Assembly: GCF_947179165.1 (NCBI RefSeq)
Contig: NC_077238.1
Location: 81,559,757-81,623,756, forward strand
Direction: 5' to 3'
Source of the DNA: Solanum dulcamara
Taxonomy: Eukaryota > Streptophyta > Magnoliopsida > Solanales > Solanaceae
DNA length: 64,000 nt
The notes below the pieces were generated by a model. That model searched no databases, had not been told where the DNA came from, and saw nothing but the letters and a program-made list of their open reading frames with translations. Positions 12,562 to 23,612 of this stretch are shown piece by piece. The position numbers were made by a program, and so were the translations under genes. Position 1 is the stretch's first letter. Each line of letters starts with the position of its first letter.

Positions 12562-14323
12562 TCAATTATTATTACCAATATTTGTGTGTCCGCGGAAAGT
12601 TGCACCCGTATTACAATCACCATTATCAACCACCACTTTTATTTTATGCTTATTATTATTTGTTGATGATGATGACCTCTTCCTTGTCTTTTCATAACTA
12701 ACCCCTCTTGATTTAGATTGAAAATCCCTCACTTCTCTTAAAAATAGCCTCACATTTCTTGATCCAAATGGATTCATTTCTGGCTTCCCACCATTTTCTT
12801 CATAAGCAGCTCTAAGTCTACCAATTAGTGCATCAAGACTCCCCCATGCTTGCCTTAATGGACAAGGGCAAGGTGCTGGTGGATTTCGTAGCCCAAAAAA
12901 TGGACAATTTTGGTTGTGGACTTTGGTCTTTCCGAACTGGTCCAGGTATCTGTTGAAGACATAATTAAATAAATAAAAATTAATTATATAAATTTCGCCT
13001 TAAATGTGGTGACGAACAATGATATAATTCCAAAAAGTAAGTCAATTTTTTTAGTTTTGTAATTGGTTGCGAGAACATTAATTATTTTTTTCATGTTCTT
13101 AAGCGGGGAAAGATGACTTTGCTTACTTTTCAGGGAAAGTAAATTGAATGAAAGTGTGACGAATAACGTTTTCTTAAAAAATAGGTCAATTTTTAGTTTT
13201 TGATTGCAAGAACATTAAAGGTTTTTTCTGTTCAAAAGGGGAAAGATGACTTCATTCACGTTTTGAGAGAGTAAATTGAATGAAAAGTGTGATGGAAAAC
13301 GTTTTTTTCTAGAAAAATAAGTCAATTTTTAGTTTTCGATTGTGAGAACATTAAAGGTTTTTTCTGTCCAAAAGGGGAAAAATGACTTCGTTCACTTTTC
13401 GAGGAGAGAAAATTGAAGGAAAAGTGTGATGGAAAACATTTTTTAGAAAAATAAGTCAATCTTTAGTTTTTGGTTGCAAGAACATTAAAGGTTTTTTCTA
13501 TCCAAAAGGGGAAAAATGACTTCGTTCACTAAAATTGAATGAAAAGTGTAATGTAAAAAGTTTTTCAGAAAAATAAGTCAATCTTTAGTTTTTGATAGCG
13601 AGAACATTAAAGGTTTTTTCTGTCCAAAAGTGGAACTATGACTTTGTTCACTTTTCGAGGGGAGAAAATTGAAGGAAAAGTGTGATGGAAAACGTTTTTT
13701 CTAGAAAAATAAGTCAATTTTTAATTTTGGATTGCAAGAATCCAGAAGGGGAAAAATAACTTCACTCACTTGTAAGTTAAAGTCCATTGAATGAAAGTAT
13801 GACACTCAATTTTCGAGGAAAGTAAATTGAATAAAAATGTGACATATTAACTGTTAAATTCATATCATACTTAAAACATCTTCATCAATCTTAACAAAAA
13901 CTTAAAATCTTCATCAAAACACACTATTAACATTTTTCAAAAAATAAAAAATAAATATCTCTCCTATCAAACATGAAAATATTTTTTCAGAATACATGTC
14001 ATTGTCCAAAAATAATTATTTTTTTCAAAAAATAACCACTTTCATTGTACAAAAAATCATAACTTAAACTTTTAGATAAGTACGTACCTGAGGAATTCTA
14101 AGACATGTCCACCACTACAGTGAGGAAGTGAAAGAGGGGGGTGGTGGTTCCTAACATACTGGCAAAACGTGTTCCAATCGCGACGTTTCTGATTCTCATA
14201 TCGACTCAATGGAGGAACCGAGGATGCAGTCATGGTAGTACTCTTGGCAATAAAGTTTGTACCTTGAACCATGTTGTTACCAGATGTAGTGAAATTATTT
14301 CCTTGTGTTGTGACAAAATCCAT
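12562..14323 (-). CDS. LSH: ALOG-domain protein, LIGHT-DEPENDENT SHORT HYPOCOTYLS family
   Basis: Two exons: 14323-14088 (ATG at 14323) and 12949-12562 (TGA), splitting the Arg79 codon, giving 207 residues. The ALOG domain, about residues 41-165, starts [20 protein letters not shown] and continues through [19 protein letters not shown]. Next comes the zinc-ribbon insert (H-x3-C ... [19 protein letters not shown]), then [19 protein letters not shown] and a basic KTRKR nuclear signal. The N-terminus is Thr/Asn-rich and the tail is Ser/Asn-rich. ALOG proteins are nuclear, plant-specific DNA-binding regulators of organ boundaries, meristem maturation and light response. The domain was proposed to derive from a retroelement recombinase. 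The exact paralogue (LSH or TFAM number) cannot be told. The intron (12950-14087) carries a tandem array and the 5' side carries degenerate repeats. Confidence 0.93.
13020..13800. repeat. Tandem array of ~135-bp units in the LSH intron
   Basis: The marker GTCAATTTTTAGTTTT or a variant starts at 13041, 13185, 13321, 13455, 13577 and 13713, giving spacings of 144, 136, 134, 122 and 136. Each unit also holds AACATTAAAGGTTTTTTCTG and an AAAAGGGGAAA-ATGACTT motif. Six diverged units are present; the last one loses part of the unit. Confidence 0.9.
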
Positions 14324-14584
14324 TTTATGTTATTTTTTGCACTTCTAGGGTTTTCTACTCAGATCTTATAGTGGGGTTTGAAAAAAATGGAATTAAATCA
14401 AGAATCCCTTTTTTTTAAGGTGAATAGAAAAAGATTGATTCTTGAAATAGGGAGGAAAAAAACAGTTTTGTGAAGTTATTATGAATTTATTATTAGGTAC
14501 AAGTTAATAATGGATAGTATTTACTTCTGATATGGTTAGTAGTAGTAAGAGGAAATGACAAAAGGACAATTAGGGAATTTATTG

Positions 14585-15100
14585 TGAGCCAAGCCAAGTC
14601 AAGCCGAGCCGAACTGAATTTAACTGGATTGAGTAGAGTCTTGAAATTTTGAAAGAAGTTGAGTGTGTTAAGTAAAAAAAGAGAATAAAACAAAATCGAG
14701 TTGAACTGAAGTGGATTGAGTACAAGGTTAGAAATCTTTAAAGGGGTTGAGTTTGTTAATGTTAAGTAAAAGAGAGAATAAAACCAAACCAAGCTGAGTC
14801 GAGCTGAATTGAAGTGAATTGAATGATGAAGTTAGAAATTTTGAAAAATCCAGCTGAATCGAGTCAAGGTGAACTTAGATTGAGTAGCTAATGCTATACA
14901 TAAAAAAAAATGGAAGAGCTTGAATTTGTTAAGCAAAAGAGAGAAGAAAAAGCGAATTGAACTCAGGATTGAAATGAGCTAAACTATATACTAGAGCTAT
15001 ATAAATCTTTGAAAAGAGGTTTAGTTTAGTAAGTAAGAAAGAATAAAATCAAATCGAGCTGAGCTGAGCTGAGTTGGGTCGAGTAAAAAATTACCTTAAA
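14585..15100. repeat. Degenerate ~120-bp tandem repeat upstream of LSH
   Basis: Roughly four to five units built from GAGCCGAGCTGAATTGAA-like blocks followed by GTTAGAAAT-TTTGAAAGG, GGTTGAGTTTGTTAAGTAAA and AGAGAGAATAAAA-CAAA. They lie 260-780 bp before the LSH start codon, so in its promoter or 5' leader. Confidence 0.75.
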
Positions 15101-16585
15101 AGATGAAATTGATGAGAATTTTTTTCCAAGAAAAGAGGCTACAAGAAGAAAGAAGAAGAAAAAGAAGAGGGACACTGGCCATATTTGTGTGTGTAGAATT
15201 AGAATATAATAGATATTGGGAAATAGAGTAATGATTGAGGATAGTGGCTTTTGAGGAAAGAGGGTATTTTTGCAAGAAAGGGAAAGCTTTAATTTTGGCA
15301 TTAATTTGAAGTGATTGGAGGAAGCAGTATTCTGTCTGGTAAAGTACTAGTAGTTGAGTATTTTCTTCGTTTTAAAATACTTAGTCACGTTTCGTTTTAT
15401 CAAAAAATAATTTGATTAACTTTTAAAATTTAAATTCAAAATTTTAAAAGTACTACGAACAAGAATTCTTTTCATTCCCATATGGTGAAAAAATGCATGT
15501 TAATGTGTTGGTCAAAATTCATAAACATGAAAAGTATTTTAAAACGAATGAAGTAATATATTATAAGAGTAACATTTACTAGTGGAGTAATAAGTACTTT
15601 TTTTTCCTGCAATTCAATAATTAATTTTTTACCGACACTTTGACTAATTCAAATTATTGTCATATGACTTATAAAAAGAGAAGCATTTCCTATTAAAAAA
15701 AAATTGTATCATTATTCAAGGCTCGAATCCAACGTCTCGTGGTAAGTCATATTCCATATATAACTCTCATTGTGGGGGTATTTCATATCTAATTTAAAAT
15801 CGAACATTAGGAAGCTTCGTGGCAATCAAAAATAAAAAGTATTATCCTAATTAATCCAAAAAAATTGAAGTAATATGTTCCTTCTAGTGAAACAACGTAA
15901 TTTTGTTTCTGATTTATTTTGTGTCCAAGTTATAATTCATTGTTTTCATTAAAATTGTGGAGTGTCGAAATTTTGAGTTTATAAATTTTGATAAATTGTA
16001 TATAGAAAAATAGGTTTATTGGTTATTAAATAAATTATTTATACATATTAAGTAAATTTCTTAATACAAATACAAAAAATTGACCAAATAATTCTATCGA
16101 ATCCGTAATTTTCTCTCTAGCTCCGCACCAAAAAATTATCATGTAAATATTCTTGAAATAGAGTTGGTACAACACAATAACTCTTCAGGTGTGACAACTA
16201 TATATTTGGCCCATGATTCAAATGTAAGCTCATATTAATTAGAAGTTGAATATATATATATATACTAAATCTCTACCTTTTAAGTCCAAATAATGAAAGT
16301 TGTCTACTTTTTCCATTTCGTATTTAATGACGCCGTCAGAATATTTCACTTTCATTCACAATAAGCAATGACTGACTAATAAGAGTTGAATAATATAATT
16401 TTCTAATAAAAGGTGTCAATTAACATATTTTGAACAAGGGTGACTCCATCACTTTGTATCATCTAAATTACCAAAGGAAAGAACTATAACTATTTTTATC
16501 GTTACATCTCCGTCTCAAACTAGTGAAAACCTTGATTTAAAAAGTGACTTATTAAGCTTCTATTAGCCAAGTATCATTGCGCTCG
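15101..16585. other. Intergenic DNA upstream of LSH
   Basis: Contains purine-rich sequence (15120-15290) that could belong to the LSH 5' leader, and a small MITE (15358-15557). A TA run lies near 16253-16264. No gene recognised. Confidence 0.5.
15358..15557. mobile_element. Stowaway-like MITE
   Basis: Left end TTTTCTTCGTTTTAAAATAC and right end the inverse, GTATTTTAAAACGAATGAAG, about 200 bp apart. This pattern fits plant Stowaway/mariner-type MITEs (inverse ends around a CTTCGTTTT-AAAATA core). Non-coding. Confidence 0.7.
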
Positions 16586-17115
16586 TAAGGATGGTAATTG
16601 AGCCCGTTCAAGAATCTCTATCTCTAAAAACAAGCTTCAAGTTATGTATTCATAAGGATGATAATTGAACTCTGGCAAGAATCTCTAGAAACAAGACTCA
16701 AGTTACTTGTTAGGATGGTTATTGAGATCATGCAATTAAGAATATCCAGAAACATGACTCGAATTATTCGTAAAGATGATTAATTGAGCTTGTGCAAGAA
16801 TCTCTAGAAACTAAACTCGAGTTACTTGTAAGGATGGTAAATTGAGCTCTGCAAGAATCTCTAGAAACAAGACTCATTACTCGTAAAGATGATTAATTGA
16901 GCTAATGCAAGAATGATCTCTAGGATCAAGACTTTGAGTTACTCGTAAGAATGGTTATTAAACTCGTGCAGGATAATAATTGAGCTCGTACAAGAATGAT
17001 CTCTAGAAACAAAACTCGAGTTACTCATAAGGATAATGATTGAGCTCGTACAAGATTGATCTCTTGAAACAAGGCTAGAGTTACGTGTAATAAGGATGGT
17101 AATTGAGGTCATACA
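16586..17115. repeat. Degenerate ~60-bp tandem repeat beside the tRNA gene
   Basis: About ten units of the form GGATGGTAATTGAGCTCGTG followed by CAAGAATCTCTAGAAACAAG and ACTCGAGTTACTCGTAA. Starts lie near 16589, 16656, 16713, 16775, 16832, 16888, 16949, 16971, 17031 and 17094. Unit length is mostly 56-67 bp; one unit is shortened to about 22 bp. Confidence 0.88.
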
Positions 17116-17174
17116 ATTTCTGCAGATTATCTATGAACTGAGTATATTTTGGCAATTTGCCACTGGAAAAAAAC

Positions 17175-17181
17175 AAAAAAA
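17175..17181 (-). terminator. RNA polymerase III terminator of the tRNA-Arg gene
   Basis: Seven T residues on the minus strand beginning two bases after the tRNA 3' end, with a second T run a few bases further on. Confidence 0.85.
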
Positions 17182-17182
17182 T

Positions 17183-17255
17183 CGTTCACGGTGGGACTCG
17201 AACCCACAATCTCCCGCTCCGGAGGCGAGCGCCTTATCCATTAGGCCACGCGAAC
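17183..17255 (-). tRNA. tRNA-Arg(CCG): tRNA-Arg (anticodon CCG)
   Basis: The 73-nt cloverleaf reads on the minus strand from 17255. The acceptor stem pairs GTTCGCG with CGTGAAC (one G-T). The D arm is GCCTAATGGATAAGGC. The anticodon stem CTCGC/GCGGG closes the loop CTCCGGA, giving anticodon CCG (reads CGG). The T arm holds the perfect box B GGTTCGAGTCC, and the discriminator is G. No intron and no encoded CCA, as in nuclear tRNA genes. A CAA motif lies a few bases upstream, as in many plant tRNA genes, and a T run follows the 3' end. Confidence 0.95.
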
Positions 17256-17320
17256 TTCTTGTTCTCAGAAACACATTTTTGCATAATAGTAAGTTCTGAA
17301 AAGAACCGCAACCTATCTCA

Positions 17321-17552
17321 TACTCTATCCGTTTAAAAAAAATGACCTAATCGGAATTTTAAGAAAATAAAGAAGACTTTTCAATTTAGTGCTTCTAAAT
17401 TAAAGCTATGTCAAATGTACCAAAATATAATTTAATCTTGTGGTTTTAAATATGTTACGTGAAAAGTTAAAATTAAAGTGTTCCCAAAAAAGAAATGCGT
17501 CATACTTTTTGAAAAAAGCCTAAAAATCAAAATAGATCATTCTTTTTTAAAC
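17321..17552. mobile_element. Stowaway-like MITE (~230 bp)
   Basis: Left end TACTCTATCCGTTTAAAAAA with AATGACCTA; right end the inverse (TAGATCATTC-TTTTTTAAAC-AGTGAGAGT). The inside has the AAAATT/AAGTGTTC composition common in this MITE group. Same general class as 15358-15557. Confidence 0.65.
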
Positions 17553-18834
17553 AGTGAGAGTCTATATTTGACCGCCCTTGATCACTTAACTAATTATTTT
17601 TGAAGATAAAGTAAGGAAATAATTTGAGGCTATGTTCAAGTCTGTTTCATAATACGGGAGAATAGAAAATGTTTTTTCTCGCTATAAGATAGGGATAGAT
17701 TCTCTCTTTATTAGAGCCAAAATTCTACAATTGAGGGGAGAGAGATTTAGGTCGATTCATGAAAATAATAATTAGACTGGTTTCATACCTTATCTCATGT
17801 TACATTACTCCTTAATTAGTGTGAGTATTTATGGAACATGATTTCATCAACAATGGTTCATTCAGTCGAAGGGATTTATTTCCATGAAAAAAGTATTCAC
17901 TACAACGCCTTCATTCACTCATCTCAAGGAAAGAGAATCAGTCTGGTAGCAAAAGAGGACACCGATTATTTAAGTTAGACATATGTGTGGACTTCACCAA
18001 AATTTAATAAATATAATATTTAAAGTCAGTTTAAAAATGAAAAGAGTTTAATATTAATGACATGAAGATGGGATATCTAAATTTGAAATTCTGAATTTAT
18101 CTTTATATTTGGCATCCTCGTTTCAAATTAACATTTTAATTTAACGTCATAATATGTTGTTTTATTTTCTTTGTATACTGCTATTTTTTTTGTTATATTC
18201 TCTTGCGATTTTATTTTAAAAATATTTCTTTTAAGCTGAGAATCTATCAGAAGAAACCTCTCTACCTCACAAAGATAAGCATAATACCGAGGATATCTTA
18301 CCCTCTAATCCTCACATCCACTTGTGGAATTACGGTACTGAGCATGTTATTATTGTTTGTTATTGTTGCAACATTTTCCTCATAACCTTTTATATGCCTT
18401 GTGGCACTGTCATATTTTACATAATTTCAAATCTAGTCAACCAAGTACACAGAAACAATTTATCTTTTCCAAAGAAATCATTTTCAATGGAAATCATTTT
18501 CTTCCCTGGCTACCATGCACACTAAAATGTTTTTTTCTTCAATTTTATTAAAATTCACAACCTAATTGATTATACTACTAAAAATATAAATACCAACAAT
18601 CTTAAATTACTAAATGATAAATACAAACACACATCTTGTAGAACTACAACTCTCATAATTAGTAATTTAGCGGCAGGGTCTAGAGCGATTTCTGTGAGTT
18701 CAACTGAACCAAGCCCATTAAGATTTTCGCCTCAAACTATATGTCTACATATCACACGAAAAAATTCAAACATATACATAATAAAATCACACTTATTTTG
18801 TGAACCTTCTGGCTCTTGATCCTGAAATACGCCT
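17553..18834. other. Intergenic DNA, 3' flank of the MYB gene
   Basis: AT-rich. It includes a decayed LINE tail (18234-18370). At about 18660-18790 a piece ending near TCTAGACCCTGCCGC resembles one half of the GCGGAGCC-type hAT MITE seen elsewhere in the window. No gene. Confidence 0.5.
18234..18370 (+). repeat. Decayed RTE-LINE 3' tail
   Basis: Contains GCTGAGAATCTATCAGAAGA, CTCTCTACCTCACAAAGATA and CACTTGTGGAATTACGGTAC followed by GTT/ATT repeats. The order matches the tail of the LINE at 25.56-25.69 kb. No LINE body is attached. Confidence 0.55.
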
Positions 18835-20763
18835 CTAATTGATCTCATCAGACGCGTTGTTTCCGGAACTCATGAAGACATTATACCAAAAAAACATATC
18901 ATTGTTGAACCTAGTCATGTCCCCATGTCCATAATTTGTTGAATATTGCATGTTCTCCTCCTTGTTTGATTGAGTGTCATGAGAACTTGAATTATTTTCT
19001 TGAAGATCTTCTTGATCATGGCATGAAGTTGGATGATAGGCAACAATATTTTGTGAATCTTGATAATAATTTGAAGAAATTATATGATGCTCTTCAATAT
19101 TTTGTGTAACATTTGTTGTCATTTCATGCCCTTTTTTGGTAGTTGTAGTAGATGCTAGATCATTGTGTTGTTCTAATCTTTTCTTCAAGTGAGTGTGCCA
19201 AAAATTCTTTATTTCATTATCTGTTCTTCCTGGCAGCCTTGATGCAATTGCAGACCATCTAAACATAAGAAACAAATAGGAAAAAAGTCACATTTATTAA
19301 TAATAACATTAATATAAAAAAATGCAAACCATGTATATGGTTTTCAATATTAAAATCCGTATAACTTATTATATGGATTTTAATAACGGAAGAGTCAAAT
19401 ATTGTATAACTAATACATGTATTATAAGTTATACGAGAGTTTATGTATTATTTCATATTGTATAGAAAGTGGAGTAAGTAATACATATATATTGTATTAG
19501 ATATACGTGGATAAGAGAGTATATATATATATAAAGACGAACATGCCCATACAATAGGTAATTCAGATTGATTGTTTAGATGATTGTTCAACTAATAGTT
19601 ATAATTATCTACGAAAATCACATTTTTTCTTAGTTCCAATTTTTTTCAATAAAGAAAGTGATTTTATAAGATAATAATTATTAGTTGAATGACCAAATGA
19701 GAAATCAACTCTAGATAAAAATTCCTAAAAAAGAATTTCTATATTATTTATTTACCATATATCGTCCTTTAATTTGTATAACAAATACATGTAATAATAA
19801 TTAAACCATGTATTACAATCCCAATATCACTAATACATCAAACCAAATACATGCATGAACAAGAAACTATGAAGAAGGCTACAAAAAGAAACAAGGTGAT
19901 AAATAATTATAAAATAATAATATATAGATAATTACTATATGAAAATAAATATTATTGTACCTGTTTCCAAGAAGTTTATGTAGCTTAATGATGATTTCTT
20001 CTTCTTCCTCACTAAAGTTTCCTCTTTTAATATCTGGCCTTAAGTAATTTGTCCACCTTAATCTGCAACTTTTTCCACACCTTAATAAACCTATAACAAG
20101 TTCAAACAAAAAAATATTATTTTTTCATGAAAAAAGAAATTGATTATATTATAAGATCATAACAGTCAAGAAGTTACTTAATTTGAACCATATATTCAAT
20201 GAGAAGAAATTGAGTGCAACGAAAATCAACAAATAAGCTCTTCAATTGTATGCTAAGGAAATCCATTTCTAATTCCAACGAGTCGAGTACGATTGTATAT
20301 TTGATAAAAATTTATTGTATCAAAAATATAAATTATTAAGTCTTATACTAAGGATAAATTGATTCGCTTAAAGAAATTTTTTTTTTTATAATTAGAGGTA
20401 AACTTCGTTCACTACCAAAAAGAACATGAATTTAGATGTTTTCGTCGAAAATATGGAATTTCTAGCAGAATATCCTGTAAAAATATTTCGAACAAGCTAT
20501 ATTCTAACCAATTCCGTTGAAAATTCACATTTTTCGACGGAAATGTAACAAAAAAATTAAATACAAGAAGCAAAAGAGTTGGAGAAATTAATCATATATT
20601 AAAAGAAATAAATAATAATAAAAAACTCACCTGCTTGTTTAGGAAGTGCCCTCCAATTTTCATGTCCATATTTTTGAATAAAAGATATCAAAATTTGATC
20701 TTCTTCTTGAGTCCATGGCCCTTTCTTCAACCCCATTTTCTCACAACATGGAGCTCTTACCAT
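18835..20763 (-). CDS. R2R3-MYB transcription factor, subgroup 2-like (MYB13/14/15 type)
   Basis: Three exons on the minus strand: 20763-20631, 20090-19961 and 19258-18835 (TAG), giving 228 residues. The 133- and 130-nt first exons are the usual R2R3-MYB pattern. It starts [20 protein letters not shown]. Repeat R2 has Trp17, Trp37 and Trp57. Repeat R3 has Phe70 in place of the first Trp, as is normal, then Trp89 and Trp108. The bHLH-binding signature is not intact: Glu76 is followed by Ile where Leu is expected. The C-terminal part is Asn/Ser/His-rich and acidic at its end (FFWYNVF near the tail). Subgroup 2 members respond to cold, wounding and elicitors and control phenylpropanoid or stilbene-type genes; that role is inferred from family. 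I cannot choose among MYB13, MYB14 and MYB15. Confidence 0.93.
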
Positions 20764-21412
20764 TTTAGCCACTTTTTTTTCTCTCTCTCTTTCTAGCTAA
20801 TGTAATATGAAAAAATGGGGTGAAACATTGGCCAACTATACAATTAGTACATATAAAAACATAAAAACGTGGAAAAGATGGTCCAATTATTTTTTATTTT
20901 TTTTTATTATTATTGGGACCTTTTATCACTATGAGATTTGGCATTGGATTTTTCTCTCAAACTAATTATTACATAGAAAGAAGATAACTAATTATATTAC
21001 ATTGAGAAAGAGAGTAGTAGTTTCCTTATCGAGTTTAATAATCTGTTTGATCAAGTTTATGAGGAACTAAACATATTTTTTATTTACAAAGTTAAGGTAT
21101 TTGGTTAAGTCTTATTTTATTTAAAAAAACGTGATTTTAAATAGTAATAGAAACTGTGTTTATAAGCTAAACAAAAGCTTGTACATATAAACACTTATTT
21201 TTAACCATGTACAAGCTAACCACAAACTATTGCTATAATATTGACAAATATATTTTTGAAACACATCTATAACAAAAAAAATAACTTTTTAAACTAATTA
21301 GACTTCAAATAGTTGATCAAACATGCTATAAGTTCTATAAATAATATTAAAAAAATATTTAAAATAATAGTTAGGAACTCAATCGAATCTAGCGTCAAAA
21401 CTACGACAAAGA

Positions 21413-21464
21413 GTGGTCCAACCTATAAGAGCCATGAGGACTTGACGTCATCCCCATCTTCCTC
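21413..21464 (-). pseudogene. Small-subunit rRNA fragment, organelle-like
   Basis: The minus strand reads GAGGAAGATGGGGATGACGT and then CAAGTCCTCATGGCTCTTAT. This is the universally conserved bacterial/organelle SSU rRNA segment around helix 34-36 (GGGGATGACGTCAAGTCC). Only about 50 nt match and the flanks do not. It is most likely a very short organelle-to-nucleus transfer. Confidence 0.65.
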
Positions 21465-22364
21465 TAGCATATCAGTCTTTCATGAGTGTGACACACACTT
21501 TTTGTTTGTTTGATCACTTATAAAATAATTTTTTTTATAAAATGATACTAGTACATAGCTAAACTATCATAATAGTTAAAATTATACTCCATCATGTAAA
21601 AGTATTTTACACAATTTGTTATTGCATATAGTTTAAATGTTTTTTATTTTATTTTTATGCAAGAGCTAAATACATTTGCTCACATGCTATAGACAATTTC
21701 TTGGTTGCTTCATTGGGCTGCAAATGTCCCCTTTTAAGTCAAATTTTATGTGCGGCTCGGCCCACAAAGTCACATATTTTCTCATTCTGCCGCCTGTCTT
21801 TCTAAAGTGTCCACAACATCTTATGTCACTCAAGTGTTCTTTTTCTTCTTGGTGAAAAGTAAGTGTTTTCTTTTTCTTTTTCCCACTTTTGATTTGAATA
21901 GGAATTTGCTAGATTTTATATGATGGTTCCCTTTATATAAAATGAAATCCACAAAAAGCTATCGCTTGTTTGTTCAAGCACCCCTTTTCAAGCTAAGTTG
22001 GTTACCAACAAGGGATTTTATGCAAAGTATTTTATGATATATAATACATAAATAGACACTTAAATTTGATTTCGGATGACAAGTAATTAAGCACTCTAAC
22101 TTTGAGAGTGTATATATAGATACCTTAATATGATTTTAGTTGGCAACTAGCACTCTAATCCGTCTCGTGGACATCCGATGTTGACGTGATACATAACTTT
22201 TGGGTGGTGTTAGGAGGATCGTTAAGCTGGAGTGTTTAATTGACACAGTGTGGAGACGAGTTGAGGTGTCTGCACGTGCATACTCAATGTTGGAGTGATT
22301 ATTTGTCAGCTGAAGCCAAATTTAAGTGTGTTTATGTATTATGTCTATATTTTACGCAAACAGT

Positions 22365-22465
22365 ACAACAACAACAACATACCACTTCTGAGAAAGATAT
22401 AATGTAGGCCGACATTACTCCTATTTTTATGATGTAGAGAAACTATTTTTGGTAGACCCTAGATA
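22365..22465 (-). repeat. Decayed RTE-LINE 3' tail, reverse orientation
   Basis: Starts CAACAACAACATACCACTTC and continues to GTAGACCCTAGA, i.e. the tail TTG repeats and the preceding block read backwards. No body attached. Confidence 0.5.
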
Positions 22466-22579
22466 AATCCCCTTTTACTCTTTTGTATATTTATTTGTTC
22501 ATATTTTGAATTTCGTTAGTTAAAACTCTAGTTTAATTAGCCATTAAATTCAAGATATAAAAAACTAGTTTGAACATCA

Positions 22580-23175
22580 CTATTATTAAAAAAAAGGGAA
22601 GAGTCAAAAATACCCTTAAACTATTTAAATGAATAAAAATGCCTCCGTTTATAGTTTGATCCAAAATTAAACATTTGGAATAGAATAAACATTTGCTAAT
22701 AAAAAAATATTATTATAATTATTTTTTATCGTTATTTGAATAAAAAATAATGATTAATTTATTATGATCTTATATATATGACATATATTATCCGTTAAAA
22801 CTTAAAATACATGAAATTATTCTACTTTTAATTGATAAAATGAGATTACGAAGAATAAAATAATTTCCTACATTTTAATTACTTAAAGTGGTTTAAAAAG
22901 AAAGAAAACAAGAATATAATTCATTAAAAGTAATATTTTTATAAGCAACAAGATTTAGTTTTTTTAAAATATATATATTTATTCGGAAAAAGGCCATTTT
23001 TATCCATTTTGTAACAATTGGGGCATTTTTGATCCATTAAATTACAATAAGGGCATTTTGGATCAAAGTATTGATGATACAGATATTTTTGAATCAAACT
23101 ATAAATAAAGGACATTTTTATTCATTTTAAATAATTTAAAAATATTTTTGACCATTTTTTTTAAAATAATATTAA
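22580..23175. mobile_element. MITE-like element with ~85-bp terminal inverted repeats
   Basis: The left arm (22580-22680) and the inverted right arm (23085-23175) share GTCAAAAATA, TATTTAAATGAATAAAAATG-like sequence and TTTATAGTTTGAT-CAAAA. The interior is AT-rich, with motifs such as GGGCATTTTTGATCC near the right arm. No coding capacity. Confidence 0.75.
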
Positions 23176-23612
23176 AGCAGTTGAATATTGGCATTTGGTA
23201 CAAGTACTTTTAGATGACTAGATGAGGACCTCAAGAGGAAAATAAATAAATAAAATAATATTTTTGGTCAATCGACAATTATCAATCTTTGACTTGATTG
23301 TGTACTATAAATGATCCATGTAAAGCACTATATTATATGACTATACAAAAAAGTAGATCCATCACCCTCACTAAAAAAAACACACACACATACACAACTA
23401 TTTTCCAAGATTTTGCAAATCTTGATTTTTGCCGACACTACACTTAATTCAACAAAGTAAGCTTACCTAAGACTTTTGGGATGAGGATAGCCTTGTTGAC
23501 ATCTCATTTATCGGGGCGGAGCTAGAATATAATTTACGAATTTAATTGAATCTAAAAATTTTGATCTATATTTTATATTTATTGTAAGAAATTTATTATA
23601 ATAATAACATGT
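23176..23612. other. Intergenic DNA
   Basis: AT-rich. A GGGGCGGAGCTAGAATATAA at about 23514 is the start motif of the GCGGAGC-type hAT MITE, but no matching end was found before the LINE. Confidence 0.5.

Larger units (their letters stand above)
20764..22579. other. Intergenic DNA upstream of the MYB gene
   Basis: The MYB promoter lies here on the minus strand; CT-rich DNA (20777-20795) directly precedes the start codon. Also present are an organelle-type SSU rRNA scrap (21413-21464) and a reverse LINE tail (22365-22465). Otherwise AT-rich with no gene. Confidence 0.5.

Noticed and set aside
12437..12697. 86-codon plus-strand ORF
   Set aside because: It is antisense to the 3' end of the LSH coding exon, whose family match is strong.
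17096..17299. 67-codon ORF overlapping the tRNA
   Set aside because: It crosses the tRNA-Arg gene on the opposite strand and has no similarity of its own.
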